Shown: piece after piece, positions 22,985 through 34,090 of the stretch
How the letters are laid out: each line of letters begins with the position of its first letter
Position numbering within the stretch: the stretch's first letter is position 1
DNA from: Sciurus carolinensis
Taxonomy: Eukaryota > Chordata > Mammalia > Rodentia > Sciuridae
NCBI RefSeq assembly: GCF_902686445.1
Contig: NC_062213.1
Span: forward strand, 55,005,268 to 55,069,267
Length of the DNA stretch: 64,000 nucleotides
Reading direction: 5' to 3'
The notes under the pieces: model-generated
What the model was told of the DNA's origin: nothing
The model's database searches: none
The model's input: only the letters and a program-made list of their open reading frames with translations
Program-made: the position numbers and the translations under genes

Positions 22985-23455
22985 GTTCTGGTTCTGTTTT
23001 ACTCAACCAACACAAATCACCAGTCATTGACTCACCAACTTAGTTGTTCAATCTCCTCACTGAATCCATCACCAAGTCCTATCAGTTCTATCTCCATAAC
23101 ATATCCAGACTCCAAACAGTTCTTGCCATTCTCATTGCTATAACCTCAATCCAAGCAGGGATCATAATTTTCTACACCTCTGTAACAGACTCCTTGAAGA
23201 AACTTCCCTTCCTCCTTCAACAGACCACCTTCTGAACTTCTAATTACAAGCAAATGTACATTCTAAAACAAAAAATCAGATCATGACACTCCTCTGCTTG
23301 AAATATTCTAGTGACTTCCTTTTCAGACCACAATAAGCTCCAAACTTCCTACCTTCACCTGCAGTGCCCTGTGTGGTATCACGCCTCCCACTCATCACCT
23401 CTTATCAACTCTTTCTAGACACATAAGTCCTCTCTGGCTTATAAGTAACACAAAG
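22985..23455 (+). mobile_element. L2 LINE (left part, split by LTR)
   Basis: 'aatcagatcatgacactcct', 'ctgcttgaaatattctagtg', 'acttccttttcagaccacaa' and 'taagctccaaacttcctacc' are the L2 block before its 3' third. The L2 resumes after the MaLR LTR. Confidence 0.8.
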
Positions 23456-23806
23456 CCTTGTCCACTGGTGCTGCTCTAACAAAATACTCAAGATTAGATA
23501 ATTTATAAAGAATAGAAATTTATTTTTCAGAGTTCTTGAGTCTGGGAAGTCCAAAATCAAGGTATCACCAGATTTGATTGTCTGGAGAGGGCTGCTCTCT
23601 GCTTCCAAGATGGCGCCTTGTTGCTGCATCCTCCAGAGGGGAGGAACACGATGTCCTCACACAGCAGAAAGTGCAAGGACACAGGGTCTCTTTTACAAGA
23701 GCCTTAATCCTATTTAAAGGGGAGGATCCTTCATGAAATAATCACTTTTTAAAGACTACACCATTTAATATCAACCCATTGGCCCCTAAGTTTCAACAGT
23801 TGCTTG
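23456..23806 (-). mobile_element. MLT1-type MaLR LTR
   Basis: Antisense MaLR order: 'gctgctctaacaaaatactc', 'gataatttataaagaataga', 'aatttatttttcagagttct', 'gggaagtccaaaatcaaggt', 'gagggctgctctctgcttcc', 'aagatggcgccttgttgctg' and a 5' end 'ggcccctaagtttcaaca'. It is a solo LTR inserted into the surrounding L2. Confidence 0.85.
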
Positions 23807-23819
23807 AAATTTGAAGTGG

Positions 23820-24178
23820 ACACAGTCAAACCCGAACAGTCCGCAAGTTGCTCTTTCATCCTCTGCATCCTCACATGGCTTCCTCTTTCTCGTGATCTGG
23901 GTGTCAATTCAAATGTCATCTTCTCACAGAAGCCTGGCTTCCCTCAGCAATCAACACCCCTTTTCCCTCCCTGTGTGCATCCCCCATGGTTTTGTTCACA
24001 GCTCCGGTGGGTGTGTGAACCCATCACATTCACTTGTATGGCTTGGTTCTCTCTCCCCCTCTTAGAATGTAAGCTGCCTGTTGGGTTCACTGCAGGCGTT
24101 GCTCCCCATTGCATCTCTAGCATTAATTCAGAATCCAGCACAGAGCCAGCATTCTGTTCATTCATTCAACAAATGATT
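23820..24178 (+). mobile_element. L2 LINE (right part)
   Basis: 'tgtcaattcaaatgtcatct', 'tctcacagaagcctggcttc', 'ttgttcacagctccggtggg', 'ctcttagaatgtaagctgcc' and 'cattcattcaacaaatgatt' complete the L2 3' end begun before the LTR. Confidence 0.85.
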
Positions 24179-24599
24179 TAGCAATGTTACCTACTCTTCT
24201 GGACACTAGGATATACACCTTAAATACTGTTGAAAAGTTCCCGTTCTCAGAGAATCTACCCTACATTTGGGATGGAAGCAATAACAGTATATTTTTTAAA
24301 TTAAAAAAAAAACTAAAAATGTGTTCATAAATAAATATTTACTAAATCAAGTGATAATAAGTGTACTAAAATATAAGTAGGAAAGGGGAATAGGGGGTGT
24401 CAGCAGGAATATTTACTGTCTTAACTAAACAGAGTGAATTATCTTGCCCTTTATCTTACAGTACTCTAGACACACTTCTTTATCACACTTATCACATTTT
24501 ATCATGGTTACATGTTCACATGACTTCCTTCATGAGAACTCATTTGACTCTGAGCTCTAAGTTAGTGATGATGTTGTGTGGATTGTTCTTTGCACCTAG

Positions 24600-25050
24600 A
24601 ATATAGTGTTTCACAAAAACCAGATCCTATGGTATGAAAACCCACTGCCAAAGGCATAAGGTGTTGAGAGACTGAGGAAAGAGGCAGATAGAGCTAGGAC
24701 TGCACAAGTATGGCTTATTAGGGACGACAGACAGTAGTGTGTCTTAGAAGGCAACATGACAGGAGAATCCTCAAACTCAAAGGTGGGAAGAAAGAGCTTT
24801 TTATGCTAAGCTAAACAAAAGTGGTCTGCAACCACTGAGAATGTACCTGGGTTCTCTCAAAAGCTCTTAAAATGTCACACATCAGTTAAGAAACAGTCCA
24901 GACATCAGTGGGCAGCATGAAATGCTCAGCAATCTTAACAAGTCTGTTTATCCTATAGGGTTTGGAATGAGTGCCAGGTCACTGGGGGGACAAGATGGCA
25001 GTTAGGACCAAGATGGCTATACTCACAGCAGCTGGAATCTCACACTTAAG
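24600..25050. mobile_element. Possible ERV LTR, unassigned
   Basis: The block holds 'gactgaggaaagaggcagat', 'tggcttattagggacgacag', 'ggacaagatggcagttagga' and 'ccaagatggctatactcaca'. Phrases built on 'aagatggc' and 'ggcagat...ttatta' recall rodent ERV LTRs, but I cannot name a family or place its ends. Confidence 0.25.
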
Positions 25051-26819
25051 AAGACTCATTAAATGCAATTAAATAAAGTAATAAATGGATTAGTGAGTAT
25101 TCATACTTCTGTTCTTAAATTCTGGAACTTCTATACAAAATTTCATGAAGGAGTACTTTAGGGACTGGGAAATTTTTCTTATTTAACCCTTGAAATACAC
25201 AGTCAGTACTGCATTTGGCATCTCTTAGCATCAATATATAGAGATAACACCCCATAACTGCCATGTATTTTTAATCTCTTAAATCATTCTCTGAATCTGG
25301 GCACACTGAGATCTGCCCTCCTTTGCTCAGGTCACAGCATTCAGGGTCATGCTCAGTTGCCTTTCATGTGACATACCCTATGTTTATGCATAAAGCAAAT
25401 ACATTATACATATTATACACTAATCTGGGTTCCTTTGTTATATCAAAAACTGTTGCAGAGCAGATACTGTGTATTTTATACTAATCTGGGTCCTTGGCAT
25501 CCAGCCACACACTGAAGCCAAGTCCAATTTTCCTGCAGAAATTCCATGATACATTTGAGATCTTTCTCTGCAATGACATTATACTACTTCCTTAAGTAAG
25601 CAAAGGCCAATATCTTTTTTTCCCTCTAGTTTATTTCAATAGTAGAAGCAATAAAAGGCTATAAGCCCATTTTTATTTTAAGAGAATTGGTTCCCAAGTT
25701 GCATCTATGATATGACTGAAGAAACTACAGATAAAGAAAATAATGAAATCTGACACTACACCCATATAAGGAAAATTAAATTTTTCTCAGAGAATTTGAA
25801 TGGTGGGAAGCTGCATAAGGAGAGCAAATAGTTCATTTCCAGATAGGTTTTTCATTTCCACATAAAGGATAGTTCCTGTGTTCCTATGAACAAGCAAAGG
25901 GCATGTGTCTCTACTAAAGGAATATAAGGATTATTGTTAGAGGATGGAAAAGAGAAAGAGTTACAAATTGTATAAGATTCATGTATAATTTTTATTAAGA
26001 TGCCATATTTGTACATCTTTATGAGGTGGTTTCTTGCTGGAGACTTAATTTCTAGTCTTGCCTTTAGAACAATCTAAATCAGTATGATCTTCCTGTGTCC
26101 TTCTCAGCTAGTATATGCATAAAAACAGAAAGCAGGAAGAAAACATTTGCCAGCCAAAATACATCATTTGTGTTTCAAGTATCAGGTAACAGAAAATAAA
26201 AAAGAAGGCTACACCATTAATTAAACCTCTTTACATGGAGATTTTCATTTTTGTGTCCTTCAGGATGTCTCTCTAACTGCTTTTGGTATGGGGTGACAGA
26301 GGCCCTTTGATTGAGCACCAAAATGGCTGTGTGATTGATCCAAGCAAATTAAGATCCATGTTTTGTAAAACAACCAAGGAAAAGTCAATAGAAGTATGTA
26401 ATCTACATGGGAAGTGGCATGGAATCACTTTTGTTTCAGGCAGTAAAAGGGCTACCATTTCATAGGGCCTGGACATGTGGGTCTTTCATACCAGCCTGCC
26501 ACTGGTGTGGAAACCACTGTTGGATCCCATGAATCATGTTTTAACTCGCTCATAAATGGGATCTTTTGGAATGCCCTGTGAATAAAGCTTCCATTATTCA
26601 TCCATCTTTGACCAGCCATTGTACACAGTCCACATCTTGTTTGTTGTGCCTATGAAAAGAAGTTCTTAATGATGAACACTATTGTCAAGAATTTTCCATT
26701 TATTTGGGTTTTAATTAGTACAGGTGTTTACAGAAAAAAAAAAAAACTACTCAGATGTAGTCTAATTATTTCTGCCACTCCATAGGTTAGATAGCGATGC
26801 ACACATGCAGAATAGAATT

Positions 26820-27060
26820 GCATCAAATCAGATTGGAATGTTTTGACAGCAAGATAGAGCAAAAGGTTAGCTGGTATTAGAAAGCAGGAGCGCATAACAA
26901 GTGATTTACGAATGGCAGCTCAGGCGCAAGCTTGAATTACAATGAATAGAGAGTGCTGGCTATTAAAAATGTATAGTGGTTAATAAAACTGCACTTGATT
27001 AAGATGAAGATTTGGGGGATTATTTCTAATGATTCATGGATAATAATTATGATATAGCTA
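26820..27060. promoter_or_regulatory. Candidate conserved noncoding element
   Basis: Three CpGs are kept within 50 bp ('gagcgcataac', 'tttacgaatggcag', 'aggcgcaagc') in CpG-poor DNA. TAAT/ATTA words follow ('gaattacaatg', 'ggttaataaaac', 'gattaagatg', 'taatgattcatgg'). No repeat signature. This is typical of developmental enhancers but unproven. Confidence 0.28.
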
Positions 27061-28043
27061 AGTGAATTTTTTTATTTTGATTTATAATATTCACTCTTTG
27101 AAGGACCCTACAGGCATATGTACAGCAACGTGACAGAATTTAAATAGGTAAAATTGTCAAGAGAGCCCATGTCCATTTATATCAGGAAAATCCTGATTTA
27201 ACAGATATGCTTTACGTAACACCCCAAGGGAAAGCAGGTTTAGATTTTTCTGAATTAAAAGAAAGTAAAATTTCAGGCCTTTGAGTTCATTTATAAAACT
27301 CTCCTACTTTGAGTTCTTAAGTAAAAGAAAACTCAAATAATTCTTAATCTGAACTCTGGAATAAGACATCTTTCCTTAAGCTTTAGATAGTAGCAACCTG
27401 AGAGAATGGAAGGGATGTGCAATTTTTACTATTTCAAAGTGAAGTGTTTTTATAAGAGGGGTAGGAAAGAGTGTGAGTGAATTTAAAATGGGTTAGATTA
27501 GATATGAAAGTATGTCATCAACAACACAAAATAAAAATAGCTATCAGGACATGGAGAAATGATGCTTTCCAAGTGTTTTCATTTCTTTTTTATCTTTTTA
27601 TTTTTATTTTTAACATTCAAAGTGTCCTTTTAAAGGTAAAGGAACTCTATCTCCACTTTACAAATTCACACTGTACACTATTCTTACTCCTTCCTAACAC
27701 TCTTCATCCCTACATTCCAAATTATTCACTGAACACACATGTACAGTGACAGATACACAGAAAACAGTGTCACCGTTAAGTGAAGAAATATATTTGTATT
27801 AATATATTTAAGAAATTTAGTTATGTTAAGGTCAATAAATATGTGAAAAATCTTCATCTTAAATAACAACTGAAAATATGCAAAACAAATGAGATAACGT
27901 TTCCCCACTATCAGAATCACACAAGTTTTAAAAATTAACAAGTTGGTGCAAAATATAAGTAAAGAAGAGCTCTTAAGTATAAAGTGTTTCAATCCTTATT
28001 AGTAATATATTAAAATTTGTGTTTTCATGCATGCATATATTTT

Positions 28044-28082
28044 GTGTGTATGTACACACACATACACACACACATATATATA
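28044..28082. repeat. Mixed TG/CA/TA simple repeat
   Basis: 'gtgtgtatgtacacacacat' followed by 'acacacacacatatatata' makes an imperfect inverted purine-pyrimidine alternation. Confidence 0.85.
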
Positions 28083-28417
28083 AATTATAATGCTTTTTTC
28101 CTTGGGAAAAAAATGCACAAATATGGAAAGATATCACTTTGGAGAAAGATTGCTATATTTTTAATATGAAAAGTTTCAGAAAACTGTTTATAAGATGATC
28201 TACATAAATAAAAGGAATATGTACAGTGAATATGCAGTAACATATTTATGAATATGTATGTATACATGTGAAACATATACACATACAAACATATAAACTA
28301 AAGTTGTAATAGCAGTTACCTTTGGGAATAAATATTATCTGAAGTGCTATATTCTTATTATGTGGTAAAATTAAGGTTAATTTTAATTTCTGTATATGTG
28401 CACTTAAATATTTTAAG

Positions 28418-28612
28418 TTAGCCAGGTATGGTGGTGCAGACCAGTAATCTCAGCTACTTAGGAGGCTGAAGCAGGAGGATCATAAATTCAAGGCCAGCCT
28501 CAGTAACTTAGTGAGACCCTATCTCAAAAAAAAAAAAAAAATGGAAAGGACTGGTAGCTCAGTAGTAAAGTACCACTGGGTTCAAGTCCCAGTGCCAAAT
28601 AAATAAATATAT
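28418..28612 (+). mobile_element. Dimeric B1-dID SINE
   Basis: 'agccaggtatggtggtgcag', 'ggaggctgaagcaggaggat', 'ttcaaggccagcctcagtaa', A17 linker, then 'ggtagctcagtagtaaagta' and 'ctgggttcaagtcccagtgc' with an AAAT tail. The B1 half has no internal duplication. Confidence 0.93.
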
Positions 28613-28689
28613 ATCTCAAATTAAATATATAAGCACATAAAAAATATTATGCTTTTGGAAATTATGTCATAGATATTGAGTCAGACAGA

Positions 28690-28890
28690 CAGTTTGGGTA
28701 CTGGTTGTACCACTTGAGCCATCTTTGATTTCTTGAAGTTTTGTCTTCTCAGCTATAAAATAAGGATGAGTATGGTTCTTATCTCATGAAGTTGTGAGGA
28801 TTAATAAGATAATTCAAGATTATTCATGAAAATGATTCATGTAGTAACTAGTACAAAAGTATCTCAATAAATATTAGATATTACTATTAT
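28690..28890 (+). mobile_element. MIR SINE
   Basis: 'actggttgtaccacttgagc', 'cttctcagctataaaataag', 'gatgagtatggttcttatct' and 'catgaagttgtgaggattaa' follow MIR order. The 3' end reads 'tatctcaataaatattag'. Confidence 0.75.
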
Positions 28891-29028
28891 TCTTACATTC
28901 AAAGTTCATGTTTACCTGGGCCATCATATAAATTTTAATCCTTGCCTGCTCCTAAACTAGACAAGATCTTTCTCTCCCTCATTCTCTGAGTTTACAATTG
29001 CTTTTATATTCTATCCACTTCTCCATGT

Positions 29029-29040
29029 AAAAAGCTGTAT

Positions 29041-29087
<47 letters not shown>

Positions 29088-29095
29088 GTATTTTT
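29029..29095 (+). mobile_element. Solitary poly(A) insertion with target-site duplication
   Basis: The 16-bp word 'AAAAAGCTGTATTTTT' occurs at 29,029-29,044 and again at 29,080-29,095. Between the two copies lie only TTT and about 32 A. This is the structure left by L1-type target-primed reverse transcription when almost nothing but the tail was copied. The left edge (GT/AAAAAG) is close to the L1 endonuclease preference TT/AAAA. A slippage origin cannot be ruled out. Confidence 0.7.
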
Positions 29096-29730
29096 CCTTT
29101 GCCTTGCTCTTTCCCTGAAAAACTCTTGCCTGGGTGTCCATTTTCCGACGTTTATTCAGATAGAGCCTCACTCAGCCCTACCAACACCCTCTGCTCACCA
29201 CTTGAGTTCACTGTTGCAATTCCATCCAGGCCAGGGGCCAAGTCCACTCTTCTTGTTACCTCTGTCTGTCCTTTGCCTCCTAATGGCATTTCCAGTCTTG
29301 CTTTTTCCTGGAGACAGGCCAGACATTCCAATATCTCCTAGAAGAACGTGTTTCTCCTATGAAATCTATAAAATGAAAAAACGATTAGTTTTAAAAATTT
29401 ACATAGAAAGCATCAATGTGACCACAGAAATATCATGCTGAGGCACCATGTTTCACTTGGCTATTTGTGGAGGATAAAGAGACAGATAGACTCCATTTTG
29501 AAAAACATGTTCACGTATTGGTATGTTCCTTAAATTCTTTAATGAGTAAGTTCCCCTTACTTACACAATAAGTCTCCCCATCAGCCCACCATGGCAATCT
29601 TAGGTGCTCAAAGAAACTGTTGCGCTCCTTGACTCTGTTGGTAGATATTCCTTGCTGATGAGGTAAGAGCCAAGTGGGAGACAAGAGGAATAGGAACTCT
29701 TTTAAAATGGCAGAACTTTAATTCTTTGTC
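29096..29730. other. No feature recognised
   Basis: Unique sequence. A GC-richer part (29,100-29,330) has phrases like 'tgcctgggtgtccattttcc' that could be decayed L2, but the match is too weak to call. Confidence 0.35.
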
Positions 29731-29861
29731 CTTTTTAAAAATATTTCTTTAGTTGAAAATGGACTTTATTTTATTTATTTATATGTGGTACTGAGAATCG
29801 AACCCAGTGCCTCACACATGCTAGGCAAGTGCTCTACCACTGAGCCACGACTCTAGCTCCA
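29731..29861 (-). mobile_element. ID-type SINE (monomer)
   Basis: 'tttattttatttatttatat', 'gtggtactgagaatcgaacc', 'cacacatgctaggcaagtgc' and 'tctaccactgagccacgact' are an antisense ID-like core. The same architecture, including the leading ATTT-rich tail, recurs at 49,371. Confidence 0.88.
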
Positions 29862-30750
29862 GTTCTTTGTCCTTTTGACAATGCATGCACATGCTCTATG
29901 ACTGATTGTTCATCTGTGATTTATTTCAGAAACACGTGAATTTTGTTAATTTTCTTAGAGTCTGTAACCGGGCAATGCGTAGACAAACATGTTTGCCTCC
30001 AGAGTGTAGCAGAGAAAAATCTCCAGGTATAATGAATTGGTTCCTCTTATTACAATAAAATGCAGGAAACCCAGGGCAGTGAGATGATGCTGTCTGTGGT
30101 TTATGTCCCTTAAGAACGTTAAAGGAAATATCATTCTACCTTCCGTTCCAGTAGCATCTGATGGTTTGCAAAGTACTTTCAAATATATTATCTCATTCTA
30201 GGAAAAGAAATGCATATTCTATAAGGACCATTCCTGAGAGAAAATAAAATGTCAAATAAATGAAAACTATTTCTAGATTGAATAATTTAGGGAGCTGCTC
30301 TATCAAAATACTGAACCGTTTCATGAGAAACAGAGAAGACAAAAAATAAAATAAAATCATCATCACCGGCATAAAAACAAAATACACAAGGTTGATTGAC
30401 CGTTTTTCATTATGTTCATGATTCGGGAATTGTACTCAGTTCTATATTTGTCAGAATTGGAAACAGGATGATAAATAGCTATTCTAGCTCTCAGGTGCCC
30501 TATAGAATTTCAGTGCTTTGCCACCTGAGTCAGTGTAATGACTTTCTTTCATCCTCTGATTTCAGGTCCACCTTTATTTCTGTGCATCTTCTGCTCCGGT
30601 CAAGCTTGTGTCCTCCCTTGAACAAAAACACACATATTGTCACCTCCAGGTCTTTGCTTCTTAGTATTCTTTGCAACTAAAATAACCATTCTTCCTCTAA
30701 GCACTTTGCCCAAGTACTCTGAACTATAATGTCTTTTTTTTTTATCTCTA
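29862..30750. other. Unique sequence, no gene
   Basis: No named repeat. Short chance frames only. Confidence 0.4.
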
Positions 30751-30754
30751 ACAA

Positions 30755-31055
30755 TAGGCATTGTTTATTCATTCATTGGACAGTTCTTGAGTGATAACCC
30801 ACAATGCACAGGACATTGTGCTAGGTCCTGAGAACAGAGCAATTAAAAGACATACAGGAAAGAAGACTCTCCTCTACTGGAGCTCAACTTCTTAGTGTGT
30901 GTGTTGTGGGGAGGGAGAAGACAATAAACTCATTTTAGATGGTACTAAACTCCATGAAGATCTATAGCAAGGTGATATGGGAAAATGGCTGGAGAAGGAA
31001 CTGATAGCTTAGATTGGTGGGTCAAGGGGCTTCACTGAAGAAATCTGAGTGAAAA
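30755..31055 (-). mobile_element. L2 LINE 3' end (left part of nest)
   Basis: Antisense L2 terminus: 'ttattcattcattggacagt', 'gacattgtgctaggtcctga', 'actctcctctactggagctc' and 'gacaataaactcattttaga'. The rest of the element reappears at 32,230 beyond intervening L1 sequence. Confidence 0.82.
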
Positions 31056-31057
31056 AA

Positions 31058-31668
31058 CGGTGGCGAAGACATGGAGAAAAAGGAACACTCATACACCGTT
31101 AAAATGTAAAGAGCATGAATGACCATTATGGAGAACAACATGGAAGTTCTTCAAAAAAAAAAAACTAAAAATAGAGTTACCATATGATCCAGCCATCCCA
31201 CTTCTGGGTATATATCCAAAGTAAATGAAATCGACATACCAAGGAGAAACCTACATACTCATGCTTTTGCGGTACTATTCACAATAGCCAAGATATAAAA
31301 TCAACCTAGGTGCCCATCAAGAAATAAGTAAGGAAATGTGGTATGTATACTCAGTAGAATTCAGTCATAAAGAAGAAAGAAAACCTGACATTTGCAGCAA
31401 AATAGATGGAACTGGAGGACATTATGCTAACTGAAATAAACCAGACACAGAAAGTCAAGTATCGTTTGTTTTCTCTCATATGTGGAAATTTTTTAAAGAG
31501 GCAACCTGAATGTAAACTAGTGATTTACTACAGGCTGAGAAGGGGAAGGAAAGAACGGATAAAGGGAAGGCTAGATAGATTTGAGCAGTGCATGATATAT
31601 GTATTGAAACCAAACCCCATTGATATATACAATTAATACAAGTTCAATAAAAATAAAACATGTTTTAA
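31058..31668 (+). mobile_element. L1M-type LINE, ORF2 3' end and 3' UTR
   Basis: 'acactcatacaccgttaaaa', 'accatatgatccagccatcc', 'cacttctgggtatatatcca', 'cacaatagccaagatataaa', 'gataaaatgga'-type words ('aaatagatggaactggagga') and 'actggaggacattatgctaa' encode the decayed C-terminus of ORF2p. A 3' UTR and 'ttcaataaaaataaaaca' tail follow. It is older than the sciurid L1s and was inserted into the L2. Confidence 0.88.
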
Positions 31669-31849
31669 AAGAAGCCATCATTCCTACAAAGAAGAGACAC
31701 AAGATGTCCCAAGCAGAATAAATTTTTAAAATATTTCTGTTGATTTTTATTTTAGCATTTAAAATTTTTTTGCACACTATAAGAAGAGGATTAATTTGAA
31801 AAACCCTCTATTTTTATTGTTTTAGTTAGATATATGTATAAATCAGTAA

Positions 31850-31990
31850 TCCACAAAAAAAAAAACTTGAACAGAATGAATCAAACACCATTACCCTATG
31901 TAAATGTATGATTACACAAATGGTATGCCTCTACTTCATGTACAGAGAAAAAAGTTGTATCCCATTTGTTTACAATAAAAAATGATATTA
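31850..31990 (+). mobile_element. Sciurid-type L1 3' tail
   Basis: 'cattaccctatgtaaatgta', 'tgattacacaaatggtatgc', 'cttcatgtacagagaaaaaa' and 'gtatcccatttgtttacaat' are the same 3' UTR tail seen at 10.7 and 51.8 kb. Confidence 0.85.
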
Positions 31991-31996
31991 GAAATA

Positions 31997-32222
31997 TAAG
32001 TTCAAGTTTTTTTGTGCATTTAAAAAATTTATTAGAGCATTATTGTTATACATAGTAGTTGAGTTCATCCTGACAAAACCATACAAACATAGAATTCAAT
32101 TTCAGTTCACATCCCCCCTTTCCCCTCCCCTACTCCCTATCCCTTTTTTCCTTCCTCTACTCTACTGAACTTCCTTTCACTCAACATTTATTTATTTTTG
32201 ATTGCAGAATAAAAATCATGAA
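31997..32222 (-). mobile_element. L1 3' UTR fragment, antisense
   Basis: A T-rich start, then 'gagcattattgttatacata', 'gagttcatcctgacaaaacc', a 'tttcagttcacatccccc' phrase and a long C-rich tract (32,109-32,160), the complement of the L1 polypurine tract. It lies tail-to-tail with the preceding plus-strand L1 fragment. Confidence 0.75.
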
Positions 32223-32229
32223 GGCCCTA

Positions 32230-32640
32230 AATTCTTTAGTACTGAGTATGGTGATTCCCAAGAACAGAAAGCAGGGCAGTGTGGCTGGAGGGTGGTGAGC
32301 CAGAAGAAGTGAGGCAGAAATGGAGCTCAGAGGGAGGCAAGTGCCAGATCAAGGCAGAACTTCACCTTTTACTGAGTATCCTAGCAATCCTGGAAGCCTG
32401 TTAGGCAGGGGAGTGTCACAACATGAATTGTTTATTTTGAAAGTTCTCTTTGTCTTCTGGGCAGATGAAGATACAAAACTAGAATGAAGGAGACCAGTTA
32501 GGAGTTGTTGCAGGTCCAAAAGAGACAAGCATCTAAAGTTGCATGGTAAAGATAGAGACCTTGATAGAGTCCAGATATACTTTGCAAATTAAGCCATCTG
32601 GACTCACAGATTAATTGAAGGTAGAAGGGGAAAAAACTCA
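32230..32640 (-). mobile_element. L2 LINE (right part of nest)
   Basis: 'gggcagtgtggctggagggt', 'ggtgagccagaagaagtgag', 'ttaggcaggggagtgtcaca', 'ggagaccagttaggagttgt' and 'tgcaggtccaaaagagacaa' match antisense L2 directly upstream of the 30,755 fragment. Confidence 0.82.
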
Positions 32641-33895
32641 AATTCATGTCACAAACTATTTCATGTGTCTTTATACATGTATTCTCAGCTAGATTAGAAT
32701 GGCTTTGCCACTGGAAATTAATTATATCCTAATTTTTAAACTTAACTATAGAAATTAGGATGGACTTTTGCAAAAAATGACCACAAAGTGAAGACTGCTA
32801 AATTGCACCCAATTAATATTTCTACTTCTATAATCTACTCCTCAGGAGGACCAGAACTAGTTTAATTCAACTGACCACTTATTGCAAGGTAAGGTCTCCC
32901 CCCTTGGGTTTCTTTACTGCATCTGCCATCTGCCTCTTCTCCTCCTGCTACATTTTTTTAGCTGCTGTATTTCTCTCTCTGATTTCTTGGCAATCACCTT
33001 CTGATGATCAGATTTCTGCTTCTGTGAGTGTGCCCACTTCCTCCCTCACTGCACACCACACTCGACTCTGTGCAACTCTGCACCTGCACCCTGCCAGGCC
33101 CTTGGCTGGGTGATGGGGACTCAAAGATAAACACCAGCAGGAAGTAGACGCCTCACAGTTCAGTCTTCGTGTAAGAACTGGGTGAGAGAATCTTACACCA
33201 TATGGATAGATGTAAGAAAGGAAGGAAAGAATTACACAAAAGGCAGATTTAATTCCCTCTGGAGCTGTGCTCTTAAAGGGTTGGACAAAAATATCTACCT
33301 GCTTCCCCACCCCTTACCTCTCACCCATTCTGGTCACTATCTGGTTCAAGTTCCAGGAATGGGACTTGAGAAGTGAAGAGAATTCAATGAACTGTGTGCA
33401 GAAATGTCTGAAATTCCTGAAATAGTTCCAGCTTTCTAGTCCCATCTCTTCTTCTAACAAACCAATGTCCTTTCCTGCATTTGGGTTCACGTATTTCTAA
33501 TAAACATTCATCAGATTATCACTGGTACATGCACAACCTGGGAGGGTCCTAAAGATACAGTTCCTGTCTTCTAGATCTTTGAAGAAAAGATGCAAAATGA
33601 AATCACATCAAATTAGACATATGCACAATATGGAGTCTGAGCACAAAGGAAAGATGATGCATGTTGAGTAAATGGCTCAAGGACGGTAACTCAATGGAGA
33701 AGAGTGTCTGGGTGTGGAGAGATGAGTAGTATTTGGCGAACCTAAGGAGAAGCTGCAGGAACAATTTGAGCAGAAGCTCAAAGTCATCACTGGATCTCCA
33801 AACTGTCATTTGAATTTGCCTATGACTGGAGAACAGGAATCAGGGGAGAAATATACTAAAAAAGTAAAAGTAAATGAATCCTATGTCAGCATTTC
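32641..33895. other. No gene; possibly faint L2 remnants
   Basis: Open frames of 60-100 codons on both strands show no domain. Parts of 33,560-33,830 have an antisense L2 flavour ('gagcagaagctcaaagtcat') but fall below what I can support. Confidence 0.35.
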
Positions 33896-33899
33896 AGAA

Positions 33900-34090
33900 A
33901 CCTTCAATGCATGTTTGAGTATTATTCTGTGACCAGCAAGGAGCCTTTGAAAGCTTTCAGGCAGGGGAGCCACATGATCCAGAGCAAGGATGATAATGCT
34001 GGTATGGTGACCAGGCTCTGCTCTGCTCAGATCTTCCTTCAAGAGCCCCTGGGCAGAGGGCAGAGCTGGTTAATGTCTCCAGCAGTCACT
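33900..34090 (-). mobile_element. Probable L2 fragment
   Basis: 'gagcctttgaaagctttcag', 'gcaggggagccacatgatcc' and 'agagcaaggatgataatgct' resemble the antisense L2 segment around 'agcaggggagtgacatgatc'. Confidence 0.5.

Larger units (their letters stand above)
25051..28415. other. 3.4 kb of mostly unique AT-rich sequence
   Basis: No gene. No young repeat. Apart from the candidate element at 26,820-27,060 and a (CA)/(TA) tract near 28,050, I see only AT-rich DNA with scattered homopolymers. The open frames are short and unremarkable. Confidence 0.45.
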
